Assembly (NCBI RefSeq): GCF_017948305.1
Contig: NZ_CP072842.1
Span: 1,404,001 to 1,468,000, forward strand
Reading direction: 5' to 3'
Origin: Faecalibacter bovis
Lineage (GTDB): Bacteria; Bacteroidota; Bacteroidia; Flavobacteriales; Weeksellaceae
Length of the DNA stretch: 64,000 nt
Each line of letters opens with the position of its first letter. Position 1 is the stretch's first letter. This document shows, one piece after another, positions 7,617 through 16,060 of the stretch. The translations under genes were made by a program, and so were the position numbers. Under the pieces are notes generated by a model, which did not search any database, was not told where the DNA came from, and saw only the letters and a program-made list of their open reading frames with translations.

Positions 7617-7640
7617 CAACTTTTTATACAAAGTTGAGCG
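7613..7640 (+). repeat. Perfect 11-bp inverted repeat overlapping the tRNA-Gly 3' end
   Basis: CGCTCAACTTT (7613-7623), loop TTATAC, AAAGTTGAGCG (7630-7640). The left arm includes the last tRNA bases, so this hairpin and the tRNA acceptor stem exclude each other. No T-run follows, so it is not an ordinary terminator. It may affect tRNA 3' processing or the tuf leader; that role is inference. Confidence 0.6.
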
Positions 7641-7770
7641 CTTGCAGGTAAATGAATTTTATCATGAGCTCTTCAAAGTGAAATACTTTATCTAAAGCCT
7701 GATGTTTAAATATCATTTTAGATATAATATTTATTTTAAGTATAACAATAGAAATTAATAAAAAAGTAAA

Positions 7771-8958
7771 ATGGCAAAGGAAACTTTCAACCGTAATAAG
7801 CCGCACTTAAATATTGGTACTATTGGTCACGTTGACCACGGTAAAACAACTTTGACTGCAGCGATTACTAAAGTATTAGCTGATGCTGGTTATTCAGAAG
7901 CAAAAGCTTTCGATCAAATCGATAATGCTCCAGAGGAGAAAGAGCGTGGTATTACAATTAACACGTCTCACGTAGAATATGAAACTGCTAACCGTCACTA
8001 CGCTCACGTTGACTGTCCAGGTCACGCGGATTACGTAAAGAACATGGTTACAGGAGCTGCTCAAATGGATGGTGGTATCTTAGTAGTTGCTGCTACTGAT
8101 GGTCCAATGCCTCAAACTCGTGAGCACATCTTATTATGTCGCCAGGTAAACGTTCCTCGTATCGTTGTTTTCTTAAACAAAGTTGATATGGTTGACGATG
8201 CTGAGTTATTAGAGTTAGTTGATATGGAAGTAAGAGATTTATTATCTTCTTACGAGTATGACGGAGATAACACTCCAGTTATCCAAGGATCTGCTTTAGG
8301 AGCTTTAAACGGTGAGCCTCAGTGGGTTGAAACTGTATTAAACTTAATGAACTCTGTTGATGAGTGGATTGAAGAGCCAGTTCGTGACTCTGACAAACCA
8401 TTCTTAATGCCAATCGAAGATGTATTCTCAATTACAGGTCGTGGTACTGTTGCTACAGGACGTATCGAAGCTGGGGTTATTAATACAGGTGATGGTGTTG
8501 ATATCGTAGGTATGGGAGAAGAAAAATTAACTTCTACTGTAACTGGGGTTGAGATGTTCCGTAAAATCTTAGATCGTGGTGAAGCTGGTGATAACGTTGG
8601 TATCTTATTAAGAGGTATTGATAAAGAATCTATCCGTCGTGGTATGGTTATCGCTAAAGCTGGATCTGTAACTCCACACAAAAAATTCAAAGCTGAGGTT
8701 TATATCTTAACTAAAGAAGAAGGTGGTCGTCACACTCCATTCCACAACCGTTACCGTCCACAGTTCTACGTACGTACAACTGACGTAACAGGAGAAATCT
8801 CTTTACCAGAAGGTGTTGAGATGGTATTACCAGGAGATAACTTAACTATTACAGTTGAATTATTACAACCAATCGCATTAAACGAAGGTTTACGTTTCGC
8901 AATCCGTGAAGGTGGACGTACAGTTGGTGCTGGTCAGGTAACTGAAATCTTAGACTAA
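7771..8958 (+). CDS. tuf: Translation elongation factor Tu
   Basis: GTPase that brings aminoacyl-tRNA to the ribosomal A site. The 395-residue length is normal for Bacteroidota. G-motifs are intact: G1 GHVDHGKTT near the N-terminus, effector region with [13 protein letters not shown]3 [13 protein letters not shown]4 NKVD and G5 GSALGAL. Domain 2/3 sequences such as [13 protein letters not shown] and the C-terminal [15 protein letters not shown] are standard. It follows tRNA-Gly with a 154-base leader and is closed by a strong terminator before tRNA-Trp. Codon use is strongly biased, as expected for high expression. Confidence 0.98.
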   Translation: MAKETFNRNKPHLNIGTIGHVDHGKTTLTAAITKVLADAGYSEAKAFDQIDNAPEEKERGITINTSHVEYETANRHYAHVDCPGHADYVKNMVTGAAQMDGGILVVAATDGPMPQTREHILLCRQVNVPRIVVFLNKVDMVDDAELLELVDMEVRDLLSSYEYDGDNTPVIQGSALGALNGEPQWVETVLNLMNSVDEWIEEPVRDSDKPFLMPIEDVFSITGRGTVATGRIEAGVINTGDGVDIVGMGEEKLTSTVTGVEMFRKILDRGEAGDNVGILLRGIDKESIRRGMVIAKAGSVTPHKKFKAEVYILTKEEGGRHTPFHNRYRPQFYVRTTDVTGEISLPEGVEMVLPGDNLTITVELLQPIALNEGLRFAIREGGRTVGAGQVTEILD

Positions 8959-8986
8959 TTATAGTTTTAAAATATAATCAGAAGAC

Positions 8987-9021
8987 GTGGTAGTCTTCCA
9001 AAGACTACCACTCTTTTTATT
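8987..9021 (+). terminator. Intrinsic terminator between tuf and tRNA-Trp
   Basis: Perfect 11-bp stem GTGGTAGTCTT (8987-8997) / AAGACTACCAC (9001-9011), 3-base loop, then T-rich TCTTTTTATT. It ends, or partly attenuates, tuf transcription before tRNA-Trp and secE. Confidence 0.85.
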
Positions 9022-9023
9022 CT

Positions 9024-9094
9024 ACGGGCATAGTTCAATGGTAGAATAGCGGTCTCCAAAACCGTTGATCAGGGTTCGAATCCTTGTGCCCGTG
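9024..9094 (+). tRNA. tRNA-Trp (anticodon CCA)
   Basis: Acceptor ACGGGCA (9024-9030) / TGCCCGT (9087-9093), anticodon loop CTCCAAA with anticodon CCA, T-loop GGTTCGAATCC. No encoded 3' CCA. It lies 16 bases before secE, the common Bacteroidota arrangement. Confidence 0.95.
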
Positions 9095-9110
9095 CTAATT
9101 TCACAACGAT

Positions 9111-9299
9111 ATGAAAATCGTAAATTACATTAAAGAATCTTATGTGGAGTTTAAAGACAATGTAACATGGCCAACATTCTCTAAACTACAACAAGATACA
9201 TTAATTGTTGCAATAGCTACAGTTTTGTTAGCTATATTTTTGTATGCGGTAGATACATCTTTTGCTAAGCTATTAGATGTTGTTTATAGCGCATTTTAA
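9111..9299 (+). CDS. secE: Preprotein translocase subunit SecE
   Basis: A 62-residue single-span SecE of the short form. The conserved amphipathic helix YVEFKDNVTWPTFSKLQQDT, with the invariant W-P, precedes one C-terminal membrane segment (about 29-52). SecE clamps SecY in the SecYEG channel of the inner membrane. The position between tRNA-Trp and nusG is the classical one. Confidence 0.95.
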   Translation: MKIVNYIKESYVEFKDNVTWPTFSKLQQDTLIVAIATVLLAIFLYAVDTSFAKLLDVVYSAF

Positions 9300-9337
9300 T
9301 TGTTTAAACAAATTACCCGTTCAGTAATAGAAGAATC

Positions 9338-9886
9338 ATGAGTGATAAAAAATGGTATGTAATCAAAACTGTAGCTGGTCAAGAGCTTAAGGTTAAAGAT
9401 TATATTGAAAGAGAAATTCAATACCAAAATTTGAATGATTATATAGGACAAATTGTAGTTCCTATGGAAAAAGTGATTCAAACTAGAAACGGTAAAAAAT
9501 ATCAAAAGGAGAAAGTACACTTTCCTGGTTATGTAATGATAGAAGCAGCTCTTCAAGGAGAGGTGCCTCACGTGATTAAAAACATAGCAGGTGTTATTAG
9601 TTTCTTAAGTGCAACTAAAGGTGGTGATCCTGTTCCAATGAGACAATCAGAGGTGAACCGTATGTTAGGTATTGCTGATGAATTAGCTGTAAACGTGGAT
9701 AACTCTTACATGGCACAGTATATCATTGGTGAAACCGTTAAGGTAATTGATGGTGCTTTCAATGGATTCAACGGAACTGTTGAGAAAATTATTGAAGATA
9801 AACGCAAATTAGAGGTTATGGTTTTAATCTTCGGACGAAAAACACCTTTAGAGTTAAACTTCAACCAAGTTGAGAAGATTGTTTAA
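9338..9886 (+). CDS. nusG: Transcription termination/antitermination factor NusG
   Basis: A 182-residue NusG with the N-terminal NGN domain (KKWYVIKTVAGQELKVKDYI) that binds RNA polymerase, the FPGYVMIEA motif, and a C-terminal KOW domain (GETVKVIDGAFNGFNGTVEK) that contacts Rho or ribosomal S10. It lies 38 bases after secE and is followed by the L11 gene, the conserved secE-nusG-rplK order. Confidence 0.97.
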   Translation: MSDKKWYVIKTVAGQELKVKDYIEREIQYQNLNDYIGQIVVPMEKVIQTRNGKKYQKEKVHFPGYVMIEAALQGEVPHVIKNIAGVISFLSATKGGDPVPMRQSEVNRMLGIADELAVNVDNSYMAQYIIGETVKVIDGAFNGFNGTVEKIIEDKRKLEVMVLIFGRKTPLELNFNQVEKIV

Positions 9887-9957
9887 TCAATCAACAAATT
9901 TAAAGTAGAATAAATTTAGGCTGCTTCCACATAACGCTTAATTTTAAGATAAAAAAA

Positions 9958-10398
9958 ATGGCAAAAAAAATTGAAAAAGTTGTAAAACTTCAAGTTAAAG
10001 GAGGACAAGCAAATCCTTCACCTCCAGTAGGTCCTGCATTAGGTGCTGCTGGTGTTAACATTATGGAGTTTTGTAAACAATTTAACGGACGTACACAAGA
10101 CAAACAAGGAGCAGTTTTACCTGTTGTTATTACTGTGTATCAAGATAAATCATTTGATTTCGTAATTAAAACTCCTCCAGCTGCAGTGCAGTTAATGGAT
10201 GCTGCGAATTTAAAGAAAGCTTCTGGTGTTCCAAACCGTCAAAAAGTTGGTACTGTTACTTGGGATCAAGTAAAAACTATTGCTGAGGACAAGTTAGCAG
10301 ATATGAACTGTTTTACTGTTGAGTCTGCAATGAAAATGATTGCTGGAACTGCACGTTCTATGGGTATAACTGTAAAAGGTGGTCAAGCTCCAGAATAA
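9958..10398 (+). CDS. rplK: 50S ribosomal protein L11
   Basis: A 146-residue L11 that binds the GTPase-associated centre of 23S rRNA. The family start [20 protein letters not shown] and the C-terminal rRNA-binding segment with [13 protein letters not shown] are intact. A 71-base gap after nusG may hold the leader for autogenous control of rplK-rplA by L1, known in other bacteria; I could not identify the L1-binding fold with certainty. It is followed 16 bases later by rplA. Confidence 0.97.
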   Translation: MAKKIEKVVKLQVKGGQANPSPPVGPALGAAGVNIMEFCKQFNGRTQDKQGAVLPVVITVYQDKSFDFVIKTPPAAVQLMDAANLKKASGVPNRQKVGTVTWDQVKTIAEDKLADMNCFTVESAMKMIAGTARSMGITVKGGQAPE

Positions 10399-10414
10399 TT
10401 AAAAACATTTAGAC

Positions 10415-11110
10415 ATGGCAAAGTTGACAAGAAGACAAAAGGAAGCACAAGCTAAAGTAGAAAAAAACAAATTATACTCAATTGAAGATGCATCTTCATT
10501 AGTAAAAGAAGTTAACTACGCAAAGTTTGATGCATCAGTAGATATCGCTGTTCGTTTAGGAGTAGATCCTAAGAAAGCAAACCAAATGGTTCGTGGTGTA
10601 GTTTCATTACCTCACGGAACTGGTAAAGATGTTAAAGTTTTAGCATTAGTTACTCCAGATAAAGAAGCAGAAGCTAAAGCTGCAGGTGCTGATTATGTTG
10701 GATTAGACGAATATTTACAAAAAATTAAAGAAGGTTGGACAGATGTTGACGTTATCGTTACAATGCCAGCTGTTATGGGTAAATTAGGACCATTAGGACG
10801 TGTTTTAGGACCTCGTGGTTTAATGCCAAACCCAAAATCAGGTACCGTTACTTTAGAAGTAGGTAAAGCTGTCGCTGAAGTAAAAGCAGGTAAGATTGAT
10901 TTCAAAGTAGACCGTTACGGAATTATCCACGCAGGTATTGGTAAAGTATCTTTCGATGCTGATAAAATTAAAGAAAATGCGAACGAATTAGTTCAAACTT
11001 TAATTAAATTAAAACCAACTGCTGCAAAAGGTACTTACGTAAAAAGCATTACGCTTTCTACAACTCAATCAGTAGGTGTTCCAGTTGATCCAAAAAGTGT
11101 AAACGCTTAA
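10415..11110 (+). CDS. rplA: 50S ribosomal protein L1
   Basis: A 231-residue L1 of the stalk base. Typical segments are visible: [20 protein letters not shown] at the start, the L1 signature around [20 protein letters not shown] with [14 protein letters not shown], and the C-terminal [13 protein letters not shown]. In other bacteria L1 represses its own operon by binding the mRNA leader. It is followed by rplJ after 12 bases. Confidence 0.97.
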   Translation: MAKLTRRQKEAQAKVEKNKLYSIEDASSLVKEVNYAKFDASVDIAVRLGVDPKKANQMVRGVVSLPHGTGKDVKVLALVTPDKEAEAKAAGADYVGLDEYLQKIKEGWTDVDVIVTMPAVMGKLGPLGRVLGPRGLMPNPKSGTVTLEVGKAVAEVKAGKIDFKVDRYGIIHAGIGKVSFDADKIKENANELVQTLIKLKPTAAKGTYVKSITLSTTQSVGVPVDPKSVNA

Positions 11111-11122
11111 AATTAGTAGACT

Positions 11123-11650
11123 ATGGCAATGACAAAACAAGATAAAGCATCAATGATTGAAGAATTACAAGGTGTATTAAATTCTTCTAAAATCATTTAT
11201 TTAGCAGATATCGAAGGTTTAAACGCTGTTAATTCTACTGAATTAAGAAGAGCTTGCTTTAAAAGCAATGTTTCTTTACGCGTTGTAAAAAACACTTTAT
11301 TAAAGAAAGCTATGGAGAACATCGAAGACAAAAACTTCGAAGAACTTTATGGATCTTTAAAAGGTAACACTGCATTAATGACTGCTGAAGTAGGAAACGC
11401 TCCTGCTAAAGTAATCGATACTTTCAGAAAAAAAGCTGAAAAACCATTATTAAAAGGTGCATGGATTGAAGATAATGTATATGTAGGTGATGATAAATTA
11501 CCTCAATTAGTAGCATTGAAATCTCGTGAAGAATTAATCGCAGATATCATCATGTTACTTCAGTCTCCAATCAAGACAGTTGTTTCTCAATTAGAGAACA
11601 AAGAAAATGCATCAACTGCTGAAGCTACTGAAGAAGCTACAGCTGAATAA
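11123..11650 (+). CDS. rplJ: 50S ribosomal protein L10
   Basis: A 175-residue L10, the stalk protein that carries the L7/L12 dimers. Seen: YLADIEGLNAVNSTELRR, RVVKNTLLKKAME, and the C-terminal helical tail that binds L12. The ATG at 11123 is only 12 bases after rplA; a second in-frame ATG follows at 11129. The short gap leaves no space for the classical L10 leader between the genes, so any autogenous site would overlap the rplA coding end. Confidence 0.96.
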   Translation: MAMTKQDKASMIEELQGVLNSSKIIYLADIEGLNAVNSTELRRACFKSNVSLRVVKNTLLKKAMENIEDKNFEELYGSLKGNTALMTAEVGNAPAKVIDTFRKKAEKPLLKGAWIEDNVYVGDDKLPQLVALKSREELIADIIMLLQSPIKTVVSQLENKENASTAEATEEATAE

Positions 11651-11689
11651 GACGCACTCATATATTATAATAAAGTAAAAAAAAACAAA

Positions 11690-12055
11690 ATGGCAGATTT
11701 AAAAAAATTAGCTGAAGAGTTAGTAAACTTAACAGTTTTAGAAGTTAACGAATTATCTACAATCTTAAAAGACGAGTACGGAATCGAACCAGCTGCTGCT
11801 GCAGTTGTTGTTGCTGCTGCTGGAGGTGAAGCTGCAGAGGAGCAATCAGAATTTGACGTAATCTTAAAAGAGGCAGGAGCTTCTAAATTAGGAGTTGTTA
11901 AATTAGTTAAAGAATTAACTGGTAAAGGATTAAAAGAAGCTAAAGATTTAGTTGATTCTACTCCAGCAGTAGTTAAAGAAGCAGTTTCTAAAGATGAAGC
12001 TGAAGCTTTAAAGAAACAGCTTGAAGAAGCTGGTGCAGTAGTTGAATTAAAGTAA
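11690..12055 (+). CDS. rplL: 50S ribosomal protein L7/L12
   Basis: A 121-residue L12 with an N-terminal dimerisation domain, an Ala-rich hinge ([20 protein letters not shown]) and the conserved C-terminal factor-binding domain ([20 protein letters not shown] and [12 protein letters not shown]-type region). It recruits translational GTPases. A hairpin with a T-run follows 20 bases after the stop and separates it from rpoB. Confidence 0.97.
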   Translation: MADLKKLAEELVNLTVLEVNELSTILKDEYGIEPAAAAVVVAAAGGEAAEEQSEFDVILKEAGASKLGVVKLVKELTGKGLKEAKDLVDSTPAVVKEAVSKDEAEALKKQLEEAGAVVELK

Positions 12056-12075
12056 TTTTACTTCAAACAAGATAT

Positions 12076-12117
12076 AGGTTAGGGCCTTCACAGCTAGTGA
12101 AAGGTCTTAACCTTTTT
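12076..12117 (+). terminator. Attenuator-like hairpin between rplL and rpoB
   Basis: Long stem AGGTTAGGGCCTTCAC (12076-12091) / GTGAAAGGTCTTAACCT (12097-12113), two G-T wobbles and one bulge, 5-base loop, followed by TTTTT. The location matches the rplL-rpoB attenuator of Escherichia coli, which lets part of the polymerase read into rpoBC. Strength here is inferred. Confidence 0.75.
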
Positions 12118-12156
12118 ACGCATAAAGTCATTATATAAACCAAAATTCATTCGAAA

Positions 12157-15100
12157 TTGGCCACTAAAGCAACAACAAACAACTCGACTGAGAAAAAGCA
12201 AAGATTGAGTTTTTCATCTGCAAAAGCAGTAGCTCAGTTCCCTGATTTCCTTGACATACAGATTAAATCTTTCGAAGATTTTTTCCAGTTGGAAACAAGA
12301 CCTGACCAACGTGGAAACGAGGGTCTTTATAGAACATTTGCTGAGAATTTCCCAATTACGGATACTCGCAATCAGTTTGTTTTAGAATTTTTGGACTACT
12401 TCGTAGATCCACCTCGTTACACTATTGATGAGTGTATTGAAAGAGGATTAACTTACAGCGTGCCGTTAAAAGCTCGTCTAAAACTTTACTGTACAGATGA
12501 TGAGCACGAAGATTTCGAAACTGTAGTACAAGACGTATACTTAGGAACTATTCCTTACATGTCTCCTTCAGGATCGTTTATCATCAACGGTGCAGAACGT
12601 GTAATCGTTTCGCAATTACACCGTTCTCCAGGTGTTTTCTTCGGTCAATCTTTTCATGCTAATGGTACGAAGTTATATTCTTCTCGTATCATCCCATTCA
12701 AAGGATCATGGATTGAATTTGCTACAGACATCAACAGCGTAATGTATGCATACATCGATCGTAAGAAAAAATTACCTCTTACGACGTTATTACGTGCAAT
12801 CGGTTACGAAAGAGATAAAGACATCTTAGAGATTTTCGACTTAGCTGAAGAAGTTAAAGTTAATAAAGCAAACTTAAAGAAAGCGATTGGACGTAAGTTA
12901 GCTGCTCGTGTATTAAACACATGGCATGAAGATTTCGTAGATGAAGATACTGGTGAAGTAGTATCTATTGAGCGTAATGAGATTATTTTAGATCGTGAAA
13001 CTATCATCGAAAAAGATCACATTGATCAAATCGTTGATTCAGGGGTTAAAACAATCTTATTACACAAAGAGGATATTAATTCTGCTGATTACAGCATTAT
13101 CCACAATACTTTACAAAAAGACCCTACTAATACTGAAAAAGAGGCAGTAGAGTATATCTATAGACAATTACGTAACGCTGAGCCACCAGATGAGGAGACA
13201 GCACGTGGAATCATTGAAAAATTATTCTTCTCTGATCAACGTTACTCATTAGGTGAAGTAGGTCGTTACCGATTAAATAAAAAATTAGGTTTAAATATTT
13301 CGGAAGAAATTCAAGTATTAACGAAAGAGGATATTATCTCTATCATTAAATATTTGATTGAATTAATCAACTCTAAAGCAGAGGTTGATGATATCGACCA
13401 CTTATCAAACCGTCGTGTTCGTACAGTTGGTGAGCAAATGGCTTCTCAATTTGGTGTAGGTTTAGCTCGTATGGCTAGAACTATCCGCGAAAGAATGAAT
13501 GTTCGTGACAATGAAGTGTTTACGCCAATTGACTTGATCAATGCGAAAACATTATCATCTGTTATTAACTCTTTCTTTGGTACGAATCAGTTATCTCAGT
13601 TCATGGACCAAACAAATCCATTATCAGAGATTACTCACAAACGTCGTTTATCGGCATTAGGACCAGGAGGTTTATCTCGTGAGAGAGCTGGATTCGAGGT
13701 ACGTGACGTTCACCATACACACTATGGTCGTTTATGTCCAATCGAAACTCCAGAGGGACCAAACATTGGTTTAATTTCATCTTTATGTGTATTTGCTAAA
13801 GTAAATAACTTAGGTTTCATTGAAACTCCTTACCACAAAGTAGAAAATGGTGTTGTTGATTTAGAATCAGAACCAATCTATTTATCTGCTGAAGAGGAAG
13901 AAGAAAAAGTAATTGCTCAAGCAAACGTTGATATCGCTGATAACGGACAAATCTTAACTGAACGTGTTACTGCTCGTGAAGACAGTGATTACCCAGTTGT
14001 AGAGCCATCAGAAGTAGATTTAATGGACGTTGCTCCAAACCAGATCGCTTCTATTTCTGCATCTTTAATTCCATTCTTAGAGCACGATGATGCCAACCGT
14101 GCGTTAATGGGATCTAACATGATGCGTCAGGCTGTTCCATTATTACAACCTCAAGCGCCTATTGTTGGTACAGGTTTAGAGAAACAAGTAGCTAAAGATT
14201 CTCGTATCTTAAACAATGCTGAACGTGAAGGAATTGTAACTTACGTTGATGCAAACAAAATTGTTGTAAAATACGATCGTTCTGAAGACGAAGAGTTAGT
14301 TAGTTTTGACGTTGCAGAAAAAACTTACCATTTAACTAAATTCCGTAAAACGAATCAAGGTACTACTATCACATTAAAACCAATTGTAAAAGTTGGAGAT
14401 AGAGTAGAAAAAGGTCAAGTATTATCTGAAGGTTATGCTACTGAAAATGGAGAATTAGCAATTGGTCGTAACATGGTTGTTGCCTTCATGCCTTGGCAAG
14501 GGTACAACTTCGAGGATGCCATTGTAATCTCTGAAAAAGCTGTTCGTGAGGACTGGTTTACTTCTATCCACATCGATGAATATTCATTAGATGTACGTGA
14601 TACTAAATTAGGTATGGAAGAATTAACTTCTGATATTCCTAACGTTTCTGAAGAGGCTACTAAAGACTTAGACGAAAACGGTATGATCCGTATCGGTGCT
14701 GAAGTTAAACCTGGTGATATCTTAATTGGTAAGATTACTCCAAAAGGTGAATCAGATCCAACTCCAGAAGAAAAATTATTACGTGCGATCTTTGGTGACA
14801 AAGCAGGTGATGTAAAAGACGCTTCATTAAAAGCATCTCCATCATTACGTGGTGTTGTTATCGATAAGAAATTATTCTCTCGTAGTATTAAAGATAAGCG
14901 TAAACGCTCTCAAGATAAAGCAATTATTGATAGCATCGAAGCTGAATACGATGTTAAATTCAATGAATTAAAAGAGATTTTACTAGAAAAACTTTACGTT
15001 TTATTAAACGGTAAAACATCTCAAGGTGTATACAACGACTTGAATGAAGAAGTTATCAAGAAAGGAGTTAAATACACTCAAAAAATCTTATCTAGTGTTG

Positions 15101-15999
15101 ATGAATTCTTAAACTTATCAGGTGCTGAAACTATGTGGACGACTGATGAAGATAAGAATGAATTAGTAAAAGAGTTATTACACAACTATAAAATTAAATA
15201 CAACGACTTACAAGGTGCATTAAACCGTGAGCGTTTCACAATTTCAGTTGGTGATGAGTTACCAGCAGGAATTGTTAAGTTAGCGAAAATTTACATCGCT
15301 AAGAAACGTAAATTAAAAGTAGGGGATAAAATGGCCGGACGTCACGGTAACAAAGGTATTGTTGCTCGTATCGTTCGTGATGAAGATATGCCTTTCTTAG
15401 AAGACGGAACACCAGTAAACATTGTACTTAACCCATTAGGGGTACCTTCTCGTATGAATATCGGTCAGATTTATGAAACGGTATTAGGATGGGCTGGTAT
15501 GAAATTAGGTCGTAAGTTCGCTACACCTATCTTCGATGGTGCAACTGCAGAACAAATCGATGAATTAACTGAAGAAGCTGGATTACCACGTTTTGGTACA
15601 ACGTACTTATACGACGGTAATACAGGTGAGCGATTCGCTCAGAAAGCAACAGTTGGTGTAATTTATATGCTGAAATTAGGACACATGGTAGATGATAAAA
15701 TGCACGCGCGTTCTATCGGACCATACTCTTTAATTACTCAGCAACCATTAGGAGGTAAAGCACAATTCGGAGGTCAACGTTTCGGAGAGATGGAGGTTTG
15801 GGCATTAGAAGCATTCGGTGCTGCTAATATCTTACGTGAAATCTTAACGGTAAAATCGGATGATGTTATCGGACGTGCTAAAACTTACGAAGCAATCGTA
15901 AAAGGAGAACCAATGCCAGAACCTGGTATTCCAGAATCATTTAACGTATTGTTACATGAGTTACAAGGTCTTGGATTAGACATAAACTTGGAAGAATAA
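12157..15999 (+). CDS. rpoB: DNA-directed RNA polymerase subunit beta
   Basis: A 1280-residue beta subunit. It starts at a TTG: the frame is closed by TAA at 12136-12138, no in-frame ATG or GTG lies between, and the first internal Met is about 135 residues in, after conserved sequence. The rifampicin region is intact and wild-type-like ([20 protein letters not shown], then LSALGPGGL), as are [15 protein letters not shown] and the C-terminal [14 protein letters not shown] and [19 protein letters not shown] 20-residue Lys/Thr-rich N-terminal tail precedes the conserved [12 protein letters not shown]. The stop TAA is followed at once by TAG, and both lie in a hairpin. Confidence 0.97.
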   Translation: MATKATTNNSTEKKQRLSFSSAKAVAQFPDFLDIQIKSFEDFFQLETRPDQRGNEGLYRTFAENFPITDTRNQFVLEFLDYFVDPPRYTIDECIERGLTYSVPLKARLKLYCTDDEHEDFETVVQDVYLGTIPYMSPSGSFIINGAERVIVSQLHRSPGVFFGQSFHANGTKLYSSRIIPFKGSWIEFATDINSVMYAYIDRKKKLPLTTLLRAIGYERDKDILEIFDLAEEVKVNKANLKKAIGRKLAARVLNTWHEDFVDEDTGEVVSIERNEIILDRETIIEKDHIDQIVDSGVKTILLHKEDINSADYSIIHNTLQKDPTNTEKEAVEYIYRQLRNAEPPDEETARGIIEKLFFSDQRYSLGEVGRYRLNKKLGLNISEEIQVLTKEDIISIIKYLIELINSKAEVDDIDHLSNRRVRTVGEQMASQFGVGLARMARTIRERMNVRDNEVFTPIDLINAKTLSSVINSFFGTNQLSQFMDQTNPLSEITHKRRLSALGPGGLSRERAGFEVRDVHHTHYGRLCPIETPEGPNIGLISSLCVFAKVNNLGFIETPYHKVENGVVDLESEPIYLSAEEEEEKVIAQANVDIADNGQILTERVTAREDSDYPVVEPSEVDLMDVAPNQIASISASLIPFLEHDDANRALMGSNMMRQAVPLLQPQAPIVGTGLEKQVAKDSRILNNAEREGIVTYVDANKIVVKYDRSEDEELVSFDVAEKTYHLTKFRKTNQGTTITLKPIVKVGDRVEKGQVLSEGYATENGELAIGRNMVVAFMPWQGYNFEDAIVISEKAVREDWFTSIHIDEYSLDVRDTKLGMEELTSDIPNVSEEATKDLDENGMIRIGAEVKPGDILIGKITPKGESDPTPEEKLLRAIFGDKAGDVKDASLKASPSLRGVVIDKKLFSRSIKDKRKRSQDKAIIDSIEAEYDVKFNELKEILLEKLYVLLNGKTSQGVYNDLNEEVIKKGVKYTQKILSSVDEFLNLSGAETMWTTDEDKNELVKELLHNYKIKYNDLQGALNRERFTISVGDELPAGIVKLAKIYIAKKRKLKVGDKMAGRHGNKGIVARIVRDEDMPFLEDGTPVNIVLNPLGVPSRMNIGQIYETVLGWAGMKLGRKFATPIFDGATAEQIDELTEEAGLPRFGTTYLYDGNTGERFAQKATVGVIYMLKLGHMVDDKMHARSIGPYSLITQQPLGGKAQFGGQRFGEMEVWALEAFGAANILREILTVKSDDVIGRAKTYEAIVKGEPMPEPGIPESFNVLLHELQGLGLDINLEE

Positions 16000-16018
16000 T
16001 AGGGTAACCTATTATTCT
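15993..16018 (+). promoter_or_regulatory. Hairpin over the rpoB stop codon (GUAA tetraloop)
   Basis: Perfect 11-bp stem AGAATAATAGG (15993-16003) / CCTATTATTCT (16008-16018) with loop GTAA, a GNRA-type tetraloop. The left arm contains the rpoB TAA (15997-15999) and a following TAG. No T-run follows, so it is not a standard terminator. It may be an RNA-processing or stability element between rpoB and rpoC; function is inference. Confidence 0.55.
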
Positions 16019-16060
16019 CCATTTTCGTTACTATAATATAATTGTTAGATACATTTCTAT

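Noticed and set aside
8319-8690. 123-codon open frame antisense to tuf
   Set aside because: Lies wholly inside tuf on the other strand; composition is the mirror of tuf's strong codon bias, and no signal or motif is visible.
14433-14801. 122-codon open frame antisense to rpoB
   Set aside because: Shadow of a highly biased gene; no promoter or domain.
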